Below, in pieces: positions 46,081 to 56,454 of a stretch of DNA of 64,000 nucleotides; position 1 is the first letter of the stretch, and every line of letters begins with the position of its first letter. The stretch is from CAVVAL01 sp963740215 (GTDB taxonomy: Bacteria; Actinomycetota; Actinomycetes; Mycobacteriales; Cryptosporangiaceae): the NCBI GenBank assembly GCA_963740215.1, contig CAVUDJ010000019.1:2046001-2110000 (forward strand), read 5' to 3'. A program made the translations under genes and the position numbers. The notes under the pieces are model-generated. The model did not search any database. It saw nothing but the letters and a program-made list of their open reading frames with translations, and was not told the origin of the DNA.

Positions 46081-46548
46081 TCAGGCAGCCGTCAGCTTGG
46101 CGACCGCATCGGCGTACTCGATCGGGTTCCGTGCGTCCGGGATGCCGTTGACGACCTTGTACCGGACGACGCCCTCGGTGTCGATGAGGAAGGTGCCGCG
46201 CAGCGCGATGCCCTTGTTCTCGTCGAACACGCCGTAGGACTGCGCCACGCCGCCGTGCGGCCAGAAGTCGGACAGCAGCGGGAAGTCGAATGCCTCCTGC
46301 TGTGCCCAGACCTTGTGCGCGAAGACGGAGTCGACGCTGACCGTGAGGAGCTGCACGTCGTCGTTGGAGAATCGGGGCAGGTCGTCGCGGAGCGAGCACA
46401 GCTCGCCGGAGCAGACCCCGCTGAAGGCCAGCGGATAGAAGACGAGCAGGACGTTCTTCTCACCCTTGAACTGGGCGAGCGAGATCTCCTGGTTGTTCTG
46501 GTCCTTCAGCGTGAAGTCCGGAGCCAGGTCACCGATCTCGACAGACAT
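46081..46548 (-). CDS. AhpE-type peroxiredoxin
   Basis: A 155-residue peroxiredoxin: IGDLAPDFTLKDQNNQEISL, VLLVFYPLAFSGVCSGELCS with the peroxidatic Cys, LLTVSVDSVFAHKVWAQQ and RGTFLIDTEGVVRYKVVN. The length and the SGVCSGELC loop match the actinobacterial AhpE group, which reduces peroxides and peroxynitrite using mycothiol or other thiols. Neighbour of tRNA-Val and DUF3052, as in other actinobacteria. Confidence 0.93.
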   Translation of the reverse strand: MSVEIGDLAPDFTLKDQNNQEISLAQFKGEKNVLLVFYPLAFSGVCSGELCSLRDDLPRFSNDDVQLLTVSVDSVFAHKVWAQQEAFDFPLLSDFWPHGGVAQSYGVFDENKGIALRGTFLIDTEGVVRYKVVNGIPDARNPIEYADAVAKLTAA

Positions 46549-46652
46549 ATGGGCTTCTCCTCGACGTAGGAAACTCCTACCTCAGAGCATGCCATCAGCC
46601 CCGCCAGGCCCGGACCGCACCCCCGGACACTGCCAGCGGAAAACGAACTATC

Positions 46653-46706
46653 CGGACTTCCGGGCTTAGGACGGGCGTGCGTAGCCCCGTCAACCCTGGA
46701 AGTCCG
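46653..46706. terminator. 12-bp inverted repeat after the DUF3052 gene
   Basis: CGGACTTCCGGG (46653-46664) pairs with 46695-46706 with one G-U. It lies 26 bases beyond the DUF3052 stop on the minus strand, upstream of the peroxiredoxin gene. Confidence 0.55.
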
Positions 46707-46731
46707 TTGTGCGACGGCGGCCGCCGGAGGG

Positions 46732-47169
46732 TCAGCGCTTCGAACGTGCCGCCTTAGGGGCCACCAGTCGCACGCCCGCCCAGTCCTTGCTGGCACTGAT
46801 GCTAGACGTCTGCTGCAGACCGGCGGTGGGTGCCGACTCGCTGATCTCACTCGGCTCGACGTGGCCGTCGCGGCCGGTCTTGGGAGTCAACAGCCACACC
46901 ACGCCGTTGTCGGTCAGCGGGCCGAGGGCGCCGATCAGAGCGTCCACCAGGTCACCGTCGTCTTCCCGCCACCAGAGCAGGACGACGTCGACGACCTCGT
47001 CGGAGTCTCCGTCCACCAGCTCCGAGCCAGAGACTTCGGCCACCGAATCACGGAGCTCTGCGTCGGCGTCGTCGTCGTAGCCCATCTCCATGACGACCAT
47101 GCCCGACTTGATGCCCAGACGCTCCGCGGGGCTCTTTACCCCGTCCGCGTGACCAGCGGTCGCGCTCAC
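46732..47169 (-). CDS. DUF3052 protein
   Basis: A 145-residue actinobacterial DUF3052 protein: SPAERLGIKSGMVVMEMGYD, VVDVVLLWWREDDGDLVDAL, NGVVWLLTPKTGRDGHVEP and the closing KDWAGVRLVAPKA. Acidic and cytoplasmic; function unknown. It sits between peroxiredoxin and YjbQ/aceE, the usual actinobacterial neighbourhood. Confidence 0.92.
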   Translation of the reverse strand: MSATAGHADGVKSPAERLGIKSGMVVMEMGYDDDADAELRDSVAEVSGSELVDGDSDEVVDVVLLWWREDDGDLVDALIGALGPLTDNGVVWLLTPKTGRDGHVEPSEISESAPTAGLQQTSSISASKDWAGVRLVAPKAARSKR

Positions 47170-47302
47170 TACAGCCCGCCTCCTTCATATGGGCGCCGTG
47201 GTGGCGCCGTCAGCGCGTAGTTCACACACTCCCGCTGCTGTGCGCAAGTGTCACGCCGTACGAAACCACTATCTCAGTCTGAGCGCCTTCCGGTACCCCA
47301 AC

Positions 47303-47713
47303 TCACCGCGGCTCGCCGAGGAACGAGAAGCGGACCTGCCGCAACGGGTTGTCGACGTTCAGGTCGACGAGGCAAATGCTCTGCCAGGTGCCGAGCGCGA
47401 GGCGGCCGCCGAGCACCGGCACCGACGCGTACGGGGACACCAGCGCCGGCATGACATGGTCGCGCCCGTGGCCGGGCGTGCCGTGCCGGTGGAGCCACCG
47501 CCCGTCCGGTGGAAGAACGTCCTCCAGGGCGGCGAGCAGGTCCTCGTCGCTGCCTGCCCCGGTCTCGATCACCGCGAGGCCGGCCGTGGCGTGCGGCACG
47601 AACACATGCAGCAGACCGTCGCCGCGATCGCGGACGAACGCCGCCGCCTGTTCGGTGAGGTCGTGCACGGCCCGGCGCGAGCCGGTGCGGACGGTGATGA
47701 GCTCACTGTGCAT
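47303..47713 (-). CDS. YjbQ/UPF0047 family protein
   Basis: A 136-residue YjbQ protein: GLLHVFVPHATAGLAVIETG, GRDHVMPALVSPYASVPVLG and LALGTWQSICLVDLN, with the conserved HATA histidine and GTWQ motif. Family members form trimers and have been reported with weak thiamine-phosphate synthase activity; the true role is unclear. It is divergent from aceE (143-base gap to the chosen aceE start). Confidence 0.9.
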   Translation of the reverse strand: MHSELITVRTGSRRAVHDLTEQAAAFVRDRGDGLLHVFVPHATAGLAVIETGAGSDEDLLAALEDVLPPDGRWLHRHGTPGHGRDHVMPALVSPYASVPVLGGRLALGTWQSICLVDLNVDNPLRQVRFSFLGEPR

Positions 47714-47856
47714 GCGTCTCAGTGTCCCGTCTGGACGCCACGCTGCGCAGCTACCGACGAGTAGAGATGACGCGAAGTGCGCCCCAGGGGCAGGATGGAT
47801 CCAGAAAGTACGAGACCAGCGACCCTGGCACTTCTTCTCATATAAGGATCAGCGAC

Positions 47857-50591
<2,735 letters not shown>

Positions 50592-50601
50592 CCCATGGTT
50601 G

Positions 50602-50649
50602 AAGCGGTCGTACTTTTCCGTGCCATAGGCCCGAAAAGTGCGACCGCTT
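50602..50649. repeat. dispersed 40-bp palindrome, copy 2
   Basis: Arms 50602-50618 (AAGCGGTCGTACTTTTC) and 50633-50649 pair over 17 bp with one G-U. The loop reads CGTGCCATAGGCCC, the reverse orientation of copies 1 and 3. It lies exactly between the convergent aceE and pirin stops and overlaps the pirin stop codon. Confidence 0.9.
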
Positions 50650-51368
50650 TACAGCAGGGCGGCGTGCATCTCCCACGCGAGGATCTCGGCGCCGTCGGGG
50701 CCTGCGGTGACACGCTGACCCGCGGCGTCGGTGATCCGGGCGGCGTCACCGGCCACCAGCTCGCCGGTGCCTTCCAGCACCACGGCGCCGCGCGGCACGA
50801 ACAGGTGCACGAATGGGGCGTCCGGCAGGGTCACGGTCTCGCCGGCGCCGAGTCGCGCGGCGTACAGGGCGGCGTCACGCTGCTGGATCCGGATGGCGCT
50901 CTCGTGCCGCCCGAGGCCGGACGCCACCGGCACCAGCCCGCCGCGCTCCAGCTCGGCGTTGATGTCGAGCTGCTCGTACCCGGGGTCGAGTCGCGGAGTG
51001 TCCGGCGTGACCCACATCTGGACGAAGTGGACCGGGTCGTCGTAGTCGTTCTTCTCGGAGTGCAGGATCCCCGTACCAGCGCTCATGCGCTGAGCCAGGC
51101 CGGGGTGGACCACGCCGCTGTTGCCCTCGGAGTCCTGGTGGACGAGTGACCCCGACAGCACCCAGGTGACGATCTCCATGTCGCGGTGCGGGTGGGTCTC
51201 GAATCCGGTGCCGGGCGCCACGACGTCGTCGTTGCTGACGAGCAGCAGCCCGAAGTGCGTGTTGTCGGGACGGTAGTGGCCGCCGAACGAGAAGCAGTGC
51301 TTCGAGTCGAGCCAGCCGATGCGGGTGGCGAAGCGATCAGCGGCGCGGCGTACGTCGACAGCACTCAT
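50649..51368 (-). CDS. pirin-family protein
   Basis: A 239-residue bicupin: the first cupin has FGLLLVSNDDVVAPGTGFET and HPHRDMEIVTWVLSG (metal ligands His-x-His and Glu), then GNSGVVHPGLAQRMSAGTGI and LHSEKND. Pirins bind iron; in some bacteria pirin binds pyruvate dehydrogenase E1 and lowers its activity, so its place beside aceE is suggestive. It converges with aceE and is divergent from the FasR-like regulator. Confidence 0.92.
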   Translation of the reverse strand: MSAVDVRRAADRFATRIGWLDSKHCFSFGGHYRPDNTHFGLLLVSNDDVVAPGTGFETHPHRDMEIVTWVLSGSLVHQDSEGNSGVVHPGLAQRMSAGTGILHSEKNDYDDPVHFVQMWVTPDTPRLDPGYEQLDINAELERGGLVPVASGLGRHESAIRIQQRDAALYAARLGAGETVTLPDAPFVHLFVPRGAVVLEGTGELVAGDAARITDAAGQRVTAGPDGAEILAWEMHAALL

Positions 51369-51402
51369 CGTCCGAGTATCCCCCGCCGACCTTCGCCCCG
51401 AG

Positions 51403-51450
51403 TTCGGATTTTGAGGGTCCGGCAGCGCCGCTGGACCCTCAAAATCCGAA
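51403..51450. promoter_or_regulatory. 18-bp perfect inverted repeat in the pirin-fasR divergent gap
   Basis: TTCGGATTTTGAGGGTCC (51403-51420) and its exact complement (51433-51450), 12-base GC loop. It lies 34 bases upstream of the pirin start and 35 bases upstream of the fasR GTG. Because both neighbours start here, it is better placed as an operator or 5'-UTR structure than as a terminator. Confidence 0.6.
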
Positions 51451-51485
51451 AGTGGGCGAGGGACGTCGCGTGGGAGGCTCGTAAC

Positions 51486-52646
51486 GTGACCCGTCCCGCA
51501 CTCACCGCGACGCTGCGCAGGCTGGAACGAGCCTCCGGCGCGCTCGCCACGCAGAGCGTCGCGCGGATGGACGAGACCCTGCCGTGGTTCCGGTCCATGC
51601 CGGCCGACCAGCGGTCCTGGATCATGCTGATCGCGCAGGCGGGCATCGGAGCGCTGGTCGAGTGGATCCGTGACCCTGACCACGGCGCCCGGGTCAGCGG
51701 AGAGGTGTTCGGCGCGGCCCCTCGCGAGCTCGCCCGCTCGGTCACGCTCCGGCAGGCGGTGGCGATGGTGAAGGTCACGGTCGAGGTGATCGAGGGTCAG
51801 GTAGAGCATCTGGCCGCACCGGGCGAGGAGCAGGCGCTGCGGGAGGCGGTCCTGCGGTACTCGCGCGAGGTCGCGTTCGCCGCCGCCGACGTGTACGCCC
51901 GGTTCGCCGAGACCCGAGGCGCCTGGGACGCCCGCCTGCAGGCCCTCCTCGTCGACGCGATCCTGCGCGGCGACCCGCCTGACGCCCTCGCGAGCCGCGT
52001 CGCCGCCCTCGGCTGGACCGACCTCGCACCGGTGGCGGTCGCCATCGGCGTGGCACCGACCGGCGACACCGACCTGGTCCTGGACGAGGTCGACCGGGCC
52101 GGGCGGCACGCGGGCATCGACGTGCTTGCCGGTGTCCAGGGCAACCGGCTCGTCGTCGTCATCGGCGGCAGCAGCGACCCGGTCAAGGCGACGATGCCGC
52201 TGCTCGCCGAGTTCGGCGACGGGCCGGTCGTCGTGGGGCACGCCGTGCCGACCCTGGCCGAGGCCACCGAGTCAGCGCGGGCGGCGGAGGCCGGCGTCCG
52301 CGCGGTGGCGGCGTGGCCCGCCGCACCCCGCCCGGTCGCCGCAGCGGACCTCCTCCCCGAACGGCTCCTCGACGGCGATCCGACCGCCCGTGAGGAACTG
52401 CTGGACGATGTCTACGCGCCACTCACGGCGGCCGGAGGCAGCCTGCTGGAGACGCTGTCCACCTACCTGGAAACCGGCGGCACCCTGGAGGGAACCGCCC
52501 GTCTGCTCTTCGTTCACCCGAACACCGTCCGATACCGGCTCCGCCGTGTTACGGAGGTGTGTGCTTTGTCACCGAGTTCACCGAGAGACGCCTTGATCCT
52601 GCGTCTTTCCCTCGCAGTCGGCCGCCTGAAGAGCGACCACTTGTAG
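51486..52646 (+). CDS. fasR: PucR-type regulator of fatty-acid synthesis (FasR-like)
   Basis: A 386-residue CdaR/PucR-type regulator: an N-terminal helical domain (WIMLIAQAGIGALVEWIRDP), a GGDEF-like middle and the C-terminal PucR HTH (LSTYLETGGTLEGTARLLFV then HPNTVRYRLRRVTEV). Streptomyces FasR (SCO2386) has this architecture, lies directly upstream of fabD and activates the fabD-fabH-acpP-fabF operon. GTG with GGGAGG eight bases upstream. Gene symbol by position and architecture. Confidence 0.88.
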   Translation: MTRPALTATLRRLERASGALATQSVARMDETLPWFRSMPADQRSWIMLIAQAGIGALVEWIRDPDHGARVSGEVFGAAPRELARSVTLRQAVAMVKVTVEVIEGQVEHLAAPGEEQALREAVLRYSREVAFAAADVYARFAETRGAWDARLQALLVDAILRGDPPDALASRVAALGWTDLAPVAVAIGVAPTGDTDLVLDEVDRAGRHAGIDVLAGVQGNRLVVVIGGSSDPVKATMPLLAEFGDGPVVVGHAVPTLAEATESARAAEAGVRAVAAWPAAPRPVAAADLLPERLLDGDPTAREELLDDVYAPLTAAGGSLLETLSTYLETGGTLEGTARLLFVHPNTVRYRLRRVTEVCALSPSSPRDALILRLSLAVGRLKSDHL

Positions 52647-52696
52647 GTCTCCTACAAAGTCATCGTTCAGGATTGGTGGGTAGCCTGCATCTTCTT

Positions 52697-52725
52697 GATC
52701 GGTTCTGAACAGGGACAGTTAGGGG
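52697..52725 (+). promoter_or_regulatory. fabD upstream region with small palindrome
   Basis: Within the 79-base fasR-fabD gap there is TTGATC (a possible -35) followed by the palindrome GTTCTGAAC (52702-52710) and AGGGACAGTTAGGGG before the GTG. The palindrome is a candidate regulator contact; unproven. Confidence 0.35.
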
Positions 52726-53904
52726 GTGCTCGCCCTTCTCGCTCCCGGCCAAGGCTCACAGAAGCCTGGCTTCCTCACTCCCTGGCTCGACCACCCCGAC
52801 ACCGGCCCGGCGGCCGCCGCGCGGCTCCGCTGGCTCTCCACACTTACCGGCCTGGACCTCGTCCACCTCGGCACCGAAGCCGGCGCGGAGGAGATCAAGG
52901 ACACGGCCGTGACCCAGCCGCTGCTCGTCGCAGCCGGCCTGGTCGCCGCCGGCTCGCTCAACCTCGACGACGTCAGCGTCGTGGCCGGTCACAGCGTGGG
53001 CGAGCTGACCGCCGCCGCGCTCGGGGGCGTCCTCACCGCCGAGAGCGCCGTCGCGCTCGCCGGTGTGCGGGGCCGCGAGATGGCCGCCGCGTGCGCGCTG
53101 GAGCCCACGGGCATGAGCGCCGTCCTCGGCGGCGACCCGGACGAGGTTCTCAGCAAGCTCGCCGACTACGACCTCACCCCCGCCAACCGCAACGGCGCCG
53201 GCCAGGTCGTCGCTGCCGGCCCGCTCGAAGGGCTCGCGAAGCTCGCGGCCGACCCGCCGGCCAAGGCCCGCGTGATCGCGCTGCAGGTCGCGGGCGCCTT
53301 CCATACCGCGTACATGGCGCCGGCCGAGACCGCGCTCGCCACCGTCGCGGGCGGTGTCGCCACGCACGAGCCGGCCCGACTGCTGCTCTCCAACGCCGAC
53401 GGCACCGCGGTCGCCACCGGAGCGGAGGCGCTCAACCGTCTCGTGCGCCAGGTCACCTCGCCGGTCCGCTGGGACCTGTGCCAGAACGCCCTGCTCGACC
53501 TCGGCGTCACCGGCGCGATCGAGCTGGCCCCCGCCGGCGCGCTCGCCGGGCTCGCCAAGCGCGCGCTCAAGGGCGTCGAGGTGGTCACCCTCAACACGCC
53601 GGACGACCTGGACGCCGCGCTCGACCTCGCGTCGCGCCACGGCGGCCCCACCGGCCACGAACCGAGCGTCCACTTCCACGTCACCGTGGCGCCGGCCGCC
53701 GGCAACTTCACCCCCGCCGACCTGCGCGAGGGTGACCTGGTCAAGGCCGGCACGCCGGTGGGTCAGGTGGAGAACCGGCAGGGCTTGAGCCCGGTGAACG
53801 CCGCCCACACCGGGATCCTCGCCGAGTGGCTGGCCCACGCCGGCGACCCGGTCGCGCCCGGCCAACCCCTCGCCCGCCTCCACCCCTCGGGAGCCGACCT
53901 ATGA
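52726..53904 (+). CDS. fabD: malonyl-CoA:ACP transacylase with C-terminal biotinyl/lipoyl-like domain
   Basis: A 392-residue FabD: GQGSQKPGF near the start, nucleophile Ser90 in AGHSVGELTAA, His193 in GAFHTAYMAP and catalytic-site Gln in VTQPLLVAA. It loads malonyl groups on ACP. Residues ~316-387 are extra compared with the ~310-residue family norm and look like a biotinyl/lipoyl hammerhead (HFHVTVAPAAGNFTP, GDLVKAGTPVGQVE, AGDPVAPGQPLARL). The turn that would carry the modified Lys reads ENRQGLSPV with no lysine, so it is unlikely to be biotinylated. Its stop overlaps fabH as ATGA. Confidence 0.93.
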   Translation: MLALLAPGQGSQKPGFLTPWLDHPDTGPAAAARLRWLSTLTGLDLVHLGTEAGAEEIKDTAVTQPLLVAAGLVAAGSLNLDDVSVVAGHSVGELTAAALGGVLTAESAVALAGVRGREMAAACALEPTGMSAVLGGDPDEVLSKLADYDLTPANRNGAGQVVAAGPLEGLAKLAADPPAKARVIALQVAGAFHTAYMAPAETALATVAGGVATHEPARLLLSNADGTAVATGAEALNRLVRQVTSPVRWDLCQNALLDLGVTGAIELAPAGALAGLAKRALKGVEVVTLNTPDDLDAALDLASRHGGPTGHEPSVHFHVTVAPAAGNFTPADLREGDLVKAGTPVGQVENRQGLSPVNAAHTGILAEWLAHAGDPVAPGQPLARLHPSGADL

Positions 53905-54845
53905 CCTCGCCCGGCGCGCGCGTCGTCGCGTTCGGCCACTACCAGCCCGCCCGCGTCGTCACCAACGACGAGCTCTCGCAGCGGGTCGAGACCAGTGACG
54001 AGTGGATCCGCGACCGGGTCGGCATCGTCACCCGGCGCATCGCCGCCCCGGAGGAGTCGGTCGCCGACATGGCGATCGCGGCCGGCGGCAAGGCACTCGC
54101 GAACAGCGGGCTCGCCGCCACCGACATCGACCTCGTCATCGTGGCCACCTGCTCGCCCGAGGCGCCGCTGCCGAACACCGCCAGCGTCGTCGCCACCAAG
54201 CTCGGCATCGGCGCGCCCGGCGCGTTCGACCTCAACACGGCCTGCTCCGGCTTCTCGTACGCGCTCGCCACGGCCCAGCACGCGATCATGGCCGGCTCGT
54301 CGCGCAACGCGCTGGTCATCGGCGTCGAGAAGCTGTCGGACTGGGTCGACTGGGACGACCGCACCACCTGCATCATCTTCGGCGACGGCGCCGGCGCGGC
54401 GGTCGTGAGCACCAGCGAGACCAGCGGCATCGGCCCGGTCGTCTGGGGCAGCGACGGTGCCAAGTCGGACGCGATCCGCGTCGAGCACCGCAACGGCTCG
54501 ATCATCCAAGAGGGCCAGGTCGTGTTCCGGTGGGCCACCACGGCCATCGCGCCGATCGCCCTTGAGGCGTGCCAGCGTGCCGGGGTCGACCCCGCCGACC
54601 TGGCCGCGTTCGTCCCGCACCAGGCCAACCTGCGCATCATCGACTCGATCGCGAAGAAGATCGGCGCCACCAACGCCGTCGTCGCCCGCGACATCGTGGA
54701 GTCCGGCAACACCTCCGCCGCCTCCATCCCCCTGGCCCTGTCGAAGATGATCGAGCGCGGCGAGGTGCCCTCCGGGGCGCCCGTGCTGCTGCTCGGCTTC
54801 GGCGGCGGCCTCACCTATGCCGGTCAGGTCATCACCTGCCCGTGA
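53901..54845 (+). CDS. fabH: beta-ketoacyl-ACP synthase III
   Basis: A 314-residue KAS III. The catalytic triad is complete: Cys115 in NTACSGFSYAL, His240 in FVPHQANLRI and Asn270 in VESGNTSAAS. It condenses acyl-CoA starter units with malonyl-ACP and starts the fatty-acid chain. Four-base ATGA overlap with fabD. Confidence 0.96.
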   Translation: MTSPGARVVAFGHYQPARVVTNDELSQRVETSDEWIRDRVGIVTRRIAAPEESVADMAIAAGGKALANSGLAATDIDLVIVATCSPEAPLPNTASVVATKLGIGAPGAFDLNTACSGFSYALATAQHAIMAGSSRNALVIGVEKLSDWVDWDDRTTCIIFGDGAGAAVVSTSETSGIGPVVWGSDGAKSDAIRVEHRNGSIIQEGQVVFRWATTAIAPIALEACQRAGVDPADLAAFVPHQANLRIIDSIAKKIGATNAVVARDIVESGNTSAASIPLALSKMIERGEVPSGAPVLLLGFGGGLTYAGQVITCP

Positions 54846-54877
54846 CCACCCAAGAAGAGAACCCGAAGGGAACCCCT

Positions 54878-55120
54878 GTGACGACTGAAGAGATCACCGC
54901 CGGCCTCGCCGAGATCCTCGAGGAGATCGCCGACGTCAGCCCCGACGACGTCACCGCCGAGAAGTCGTTCACCGACGACCTGGACGTCGACTCGCTGTCG
55001 ATGGTCGAGGTGGTCGTCGCCGCCGAGGAGAAGTTCGGCGTGAAGATCCCGGACGACGACGTGCAGAACCTGCGCACGGTGGGCGACGCCGTGGCGTACA
55101 TCGAAAAGGCGCAGTCGTGA
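54878..55120 (+). CDS. acpP: acyl carrier protein
   Basis: An 80-residue ACP with the phosphopantetheine attachment Ser39 in DDLDVDSLSMVEV. Helices ITAGLAEILEEIADV, VVVAAEEKFGVKIPDDDV and LRTVGDAVAYIE complete the four-helix bundle. GTG at 54878 has GAAGGGAA upstream; an in-frame GTG at 54842 would add 12 residues. Confidence 0.96.
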   Translation: MTTEEITAGLAEILEEIADVSPDDVTAEKSFTDDLDVDSLSMVEVVVAAEEKFGVKIPDDDVQNLRTVGDAVAYIEKAQS

Positions 55121-55193
55121 CCGAGCATCGCGAGGTCACCAATATGCGCAGCACCGCCCGGTCACGGGCGGCCGAGCGCAGCGAGGTTCGTCA

Positions 55194-56423
55194 GTGACCG
55201 AAGTTCTCGTTACCGGGCTCGGCGCGACGACTCCGCTGGGCGGGGACGTCGCGTCGACCTGGGCGGGTCTCCTCGAAGGGCGCTCCGGCGTCCGTCTCAA
55301 CGAGGAGGAGTGGGCTGCGGATCTGCCCGTCCGGATCATCGCCCGGTTGGCCGAAGAGCCCACCGAGAAGCTCGAACGCGTCAAGGCTCGCCGGCTCGAC
55401 CGGGTCGAGCAGCTGGCGATTGTCGCCGCGCGCGAGGCCTGGGCCGACGCCGGCTTCGGCACCGGCCCGTCCGACGACGTCGACCCCGAGCGGCTCGCCG
55501 TCGTGGTCGGCTCCGGCATCGGCGGCGCGCTGACCCTGCTCGGCCAGTGGGACATCCTGCGGGAGAAGGGGCCCCGCCGGGTCTCCCCGCTCACCGTCCC
55601 GATGCTGATGCCGAACGGCCCGGCCGCGTACGTCGGCCTGGAGGTCGGCGCCAAGGCGGCCGTGCACGCGCCCGTCAGCGCCTGCGCCACCGGCGCCGAG
55701 GCGATCGCGCGCGGGCTGGAGCTGATCCGCTCCGGCACCGTCGACGTGGTTGTCGCGGGCGGCGCCGAGGCGTGCATCCACCCGCTGCCGCTCGCCGGGT
55801 TCTCGGCGATGCGGGCGATGTCCACCCGCAACGACGAGCCCGAGCGCGCGTCCCGACCGTTCGACAAGGGCCGCGACGGCTTCGTGCTCGGCGAGGGCGC
55901 CGGCATCGTCGTCCTGGAGCGTGCCGAGCACGCCCGGGCGCGCGGTGCGAAGGTTCACGGCGTGCTGGCGGGGGCCGGCGTCACCGCCGACGGGTACGAC
56001 ATCGTCCAGCCGGACCCGTCCGGCGCCGGCCAGGCGCGCGCCATCAAGCTCGCCCTGGCCAGCGGTGGACTGTCCACCTCGGACATCCAACACGTGAACA
56101 CGCACGCCACGTCCACCCCGGTCGGCGACACCGCCGAGGTGGCCGCGATCCGCGACGCGGTCGGCGCGCACCCCGTCCTCACCGCCACCAAGTCGATGAC
56201 CGGGCACCTGCTCGGCGCGGCCGGTGCGGTCGAGGCGATCGCGACGATCCTCGCCCTGCGCGAGGGCATGATCCCCCCGACGATCAACCTCGAAGACCTC
56301 GACGACGACGTCACGCTCGACGTCGTCGCCGGTGGAGCCCGCAAGATCGACCTCACCGCCGCCGTGAACGACTCATTCGGTTTCGGCGGGCACAACGTCG
56401 CACTGGCCTTCCGCCGTGCCTGA
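55194..56423 (+). CDS. fabF: beta-ketoacyl-ACP synthase II
   Basis: A 409-residue KAS II with the Cys-His-His triad: Cys164 in VSACATGAEA, His304 in NTHATSTPVGD and His338 in KSMTGHLLGAAG, and a closing NDSFGFGGHN. It elongates acyl-ACP with malonyl-ACP. A 73-base spacer to acpP contains no clear ribosome site, so the GTG at 55194 may depend on coupling; the spacer repeats GTGACCGA at both ends. Confidence 0.95.
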   Translation: MTEVLVTGLGATTPLGGDVASTWAGLLEGRSGVRLNEEEWAADLPVRIIARLAEEPTEKLERVKARRLDRVEQLAIVAAREAWADAGFGTGPSDDVDPERLAVVVGSGIGGALTLLGQWDILREKGPRRVSPLTVPMLMPNGPAAYVGLEVGAKAAVHAPVSACATGAEAIARGLELIRSGTVDVVVAGGAEACIHPLPLAGFSAMRAMSTRNDEPERASRPFDKGRDGFVLGEGAGIVVLERAEHARARGAKVHGVLAGAGVTADGYDIVQPDPSGAGQARAIKLALASGGLSTSDIQHVNTHATSTPVGDTAEVAAIRDAVGAHPVLTATKSMTGHLLGAAGAVEAIATILALREGMIPPTINLEDLDDDVTLDVVAGGARKIDLTAAVNDSFGFGGHNVALAFRRA

Positions 56424-56454
56424 CGTCTCGTTAGGCGTAGACAAGGAGACCGCC

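Noticed and set aside
45900..46151. Open frame reading WAQLGSNQRPLACKASALPLSY and a minus-strand frame with SSAEEHSPYKRGVAGSNPAAPT
   Set aside because: These are translations of the tRNA-Val gene, a well-known annotation artefact, not proteins.
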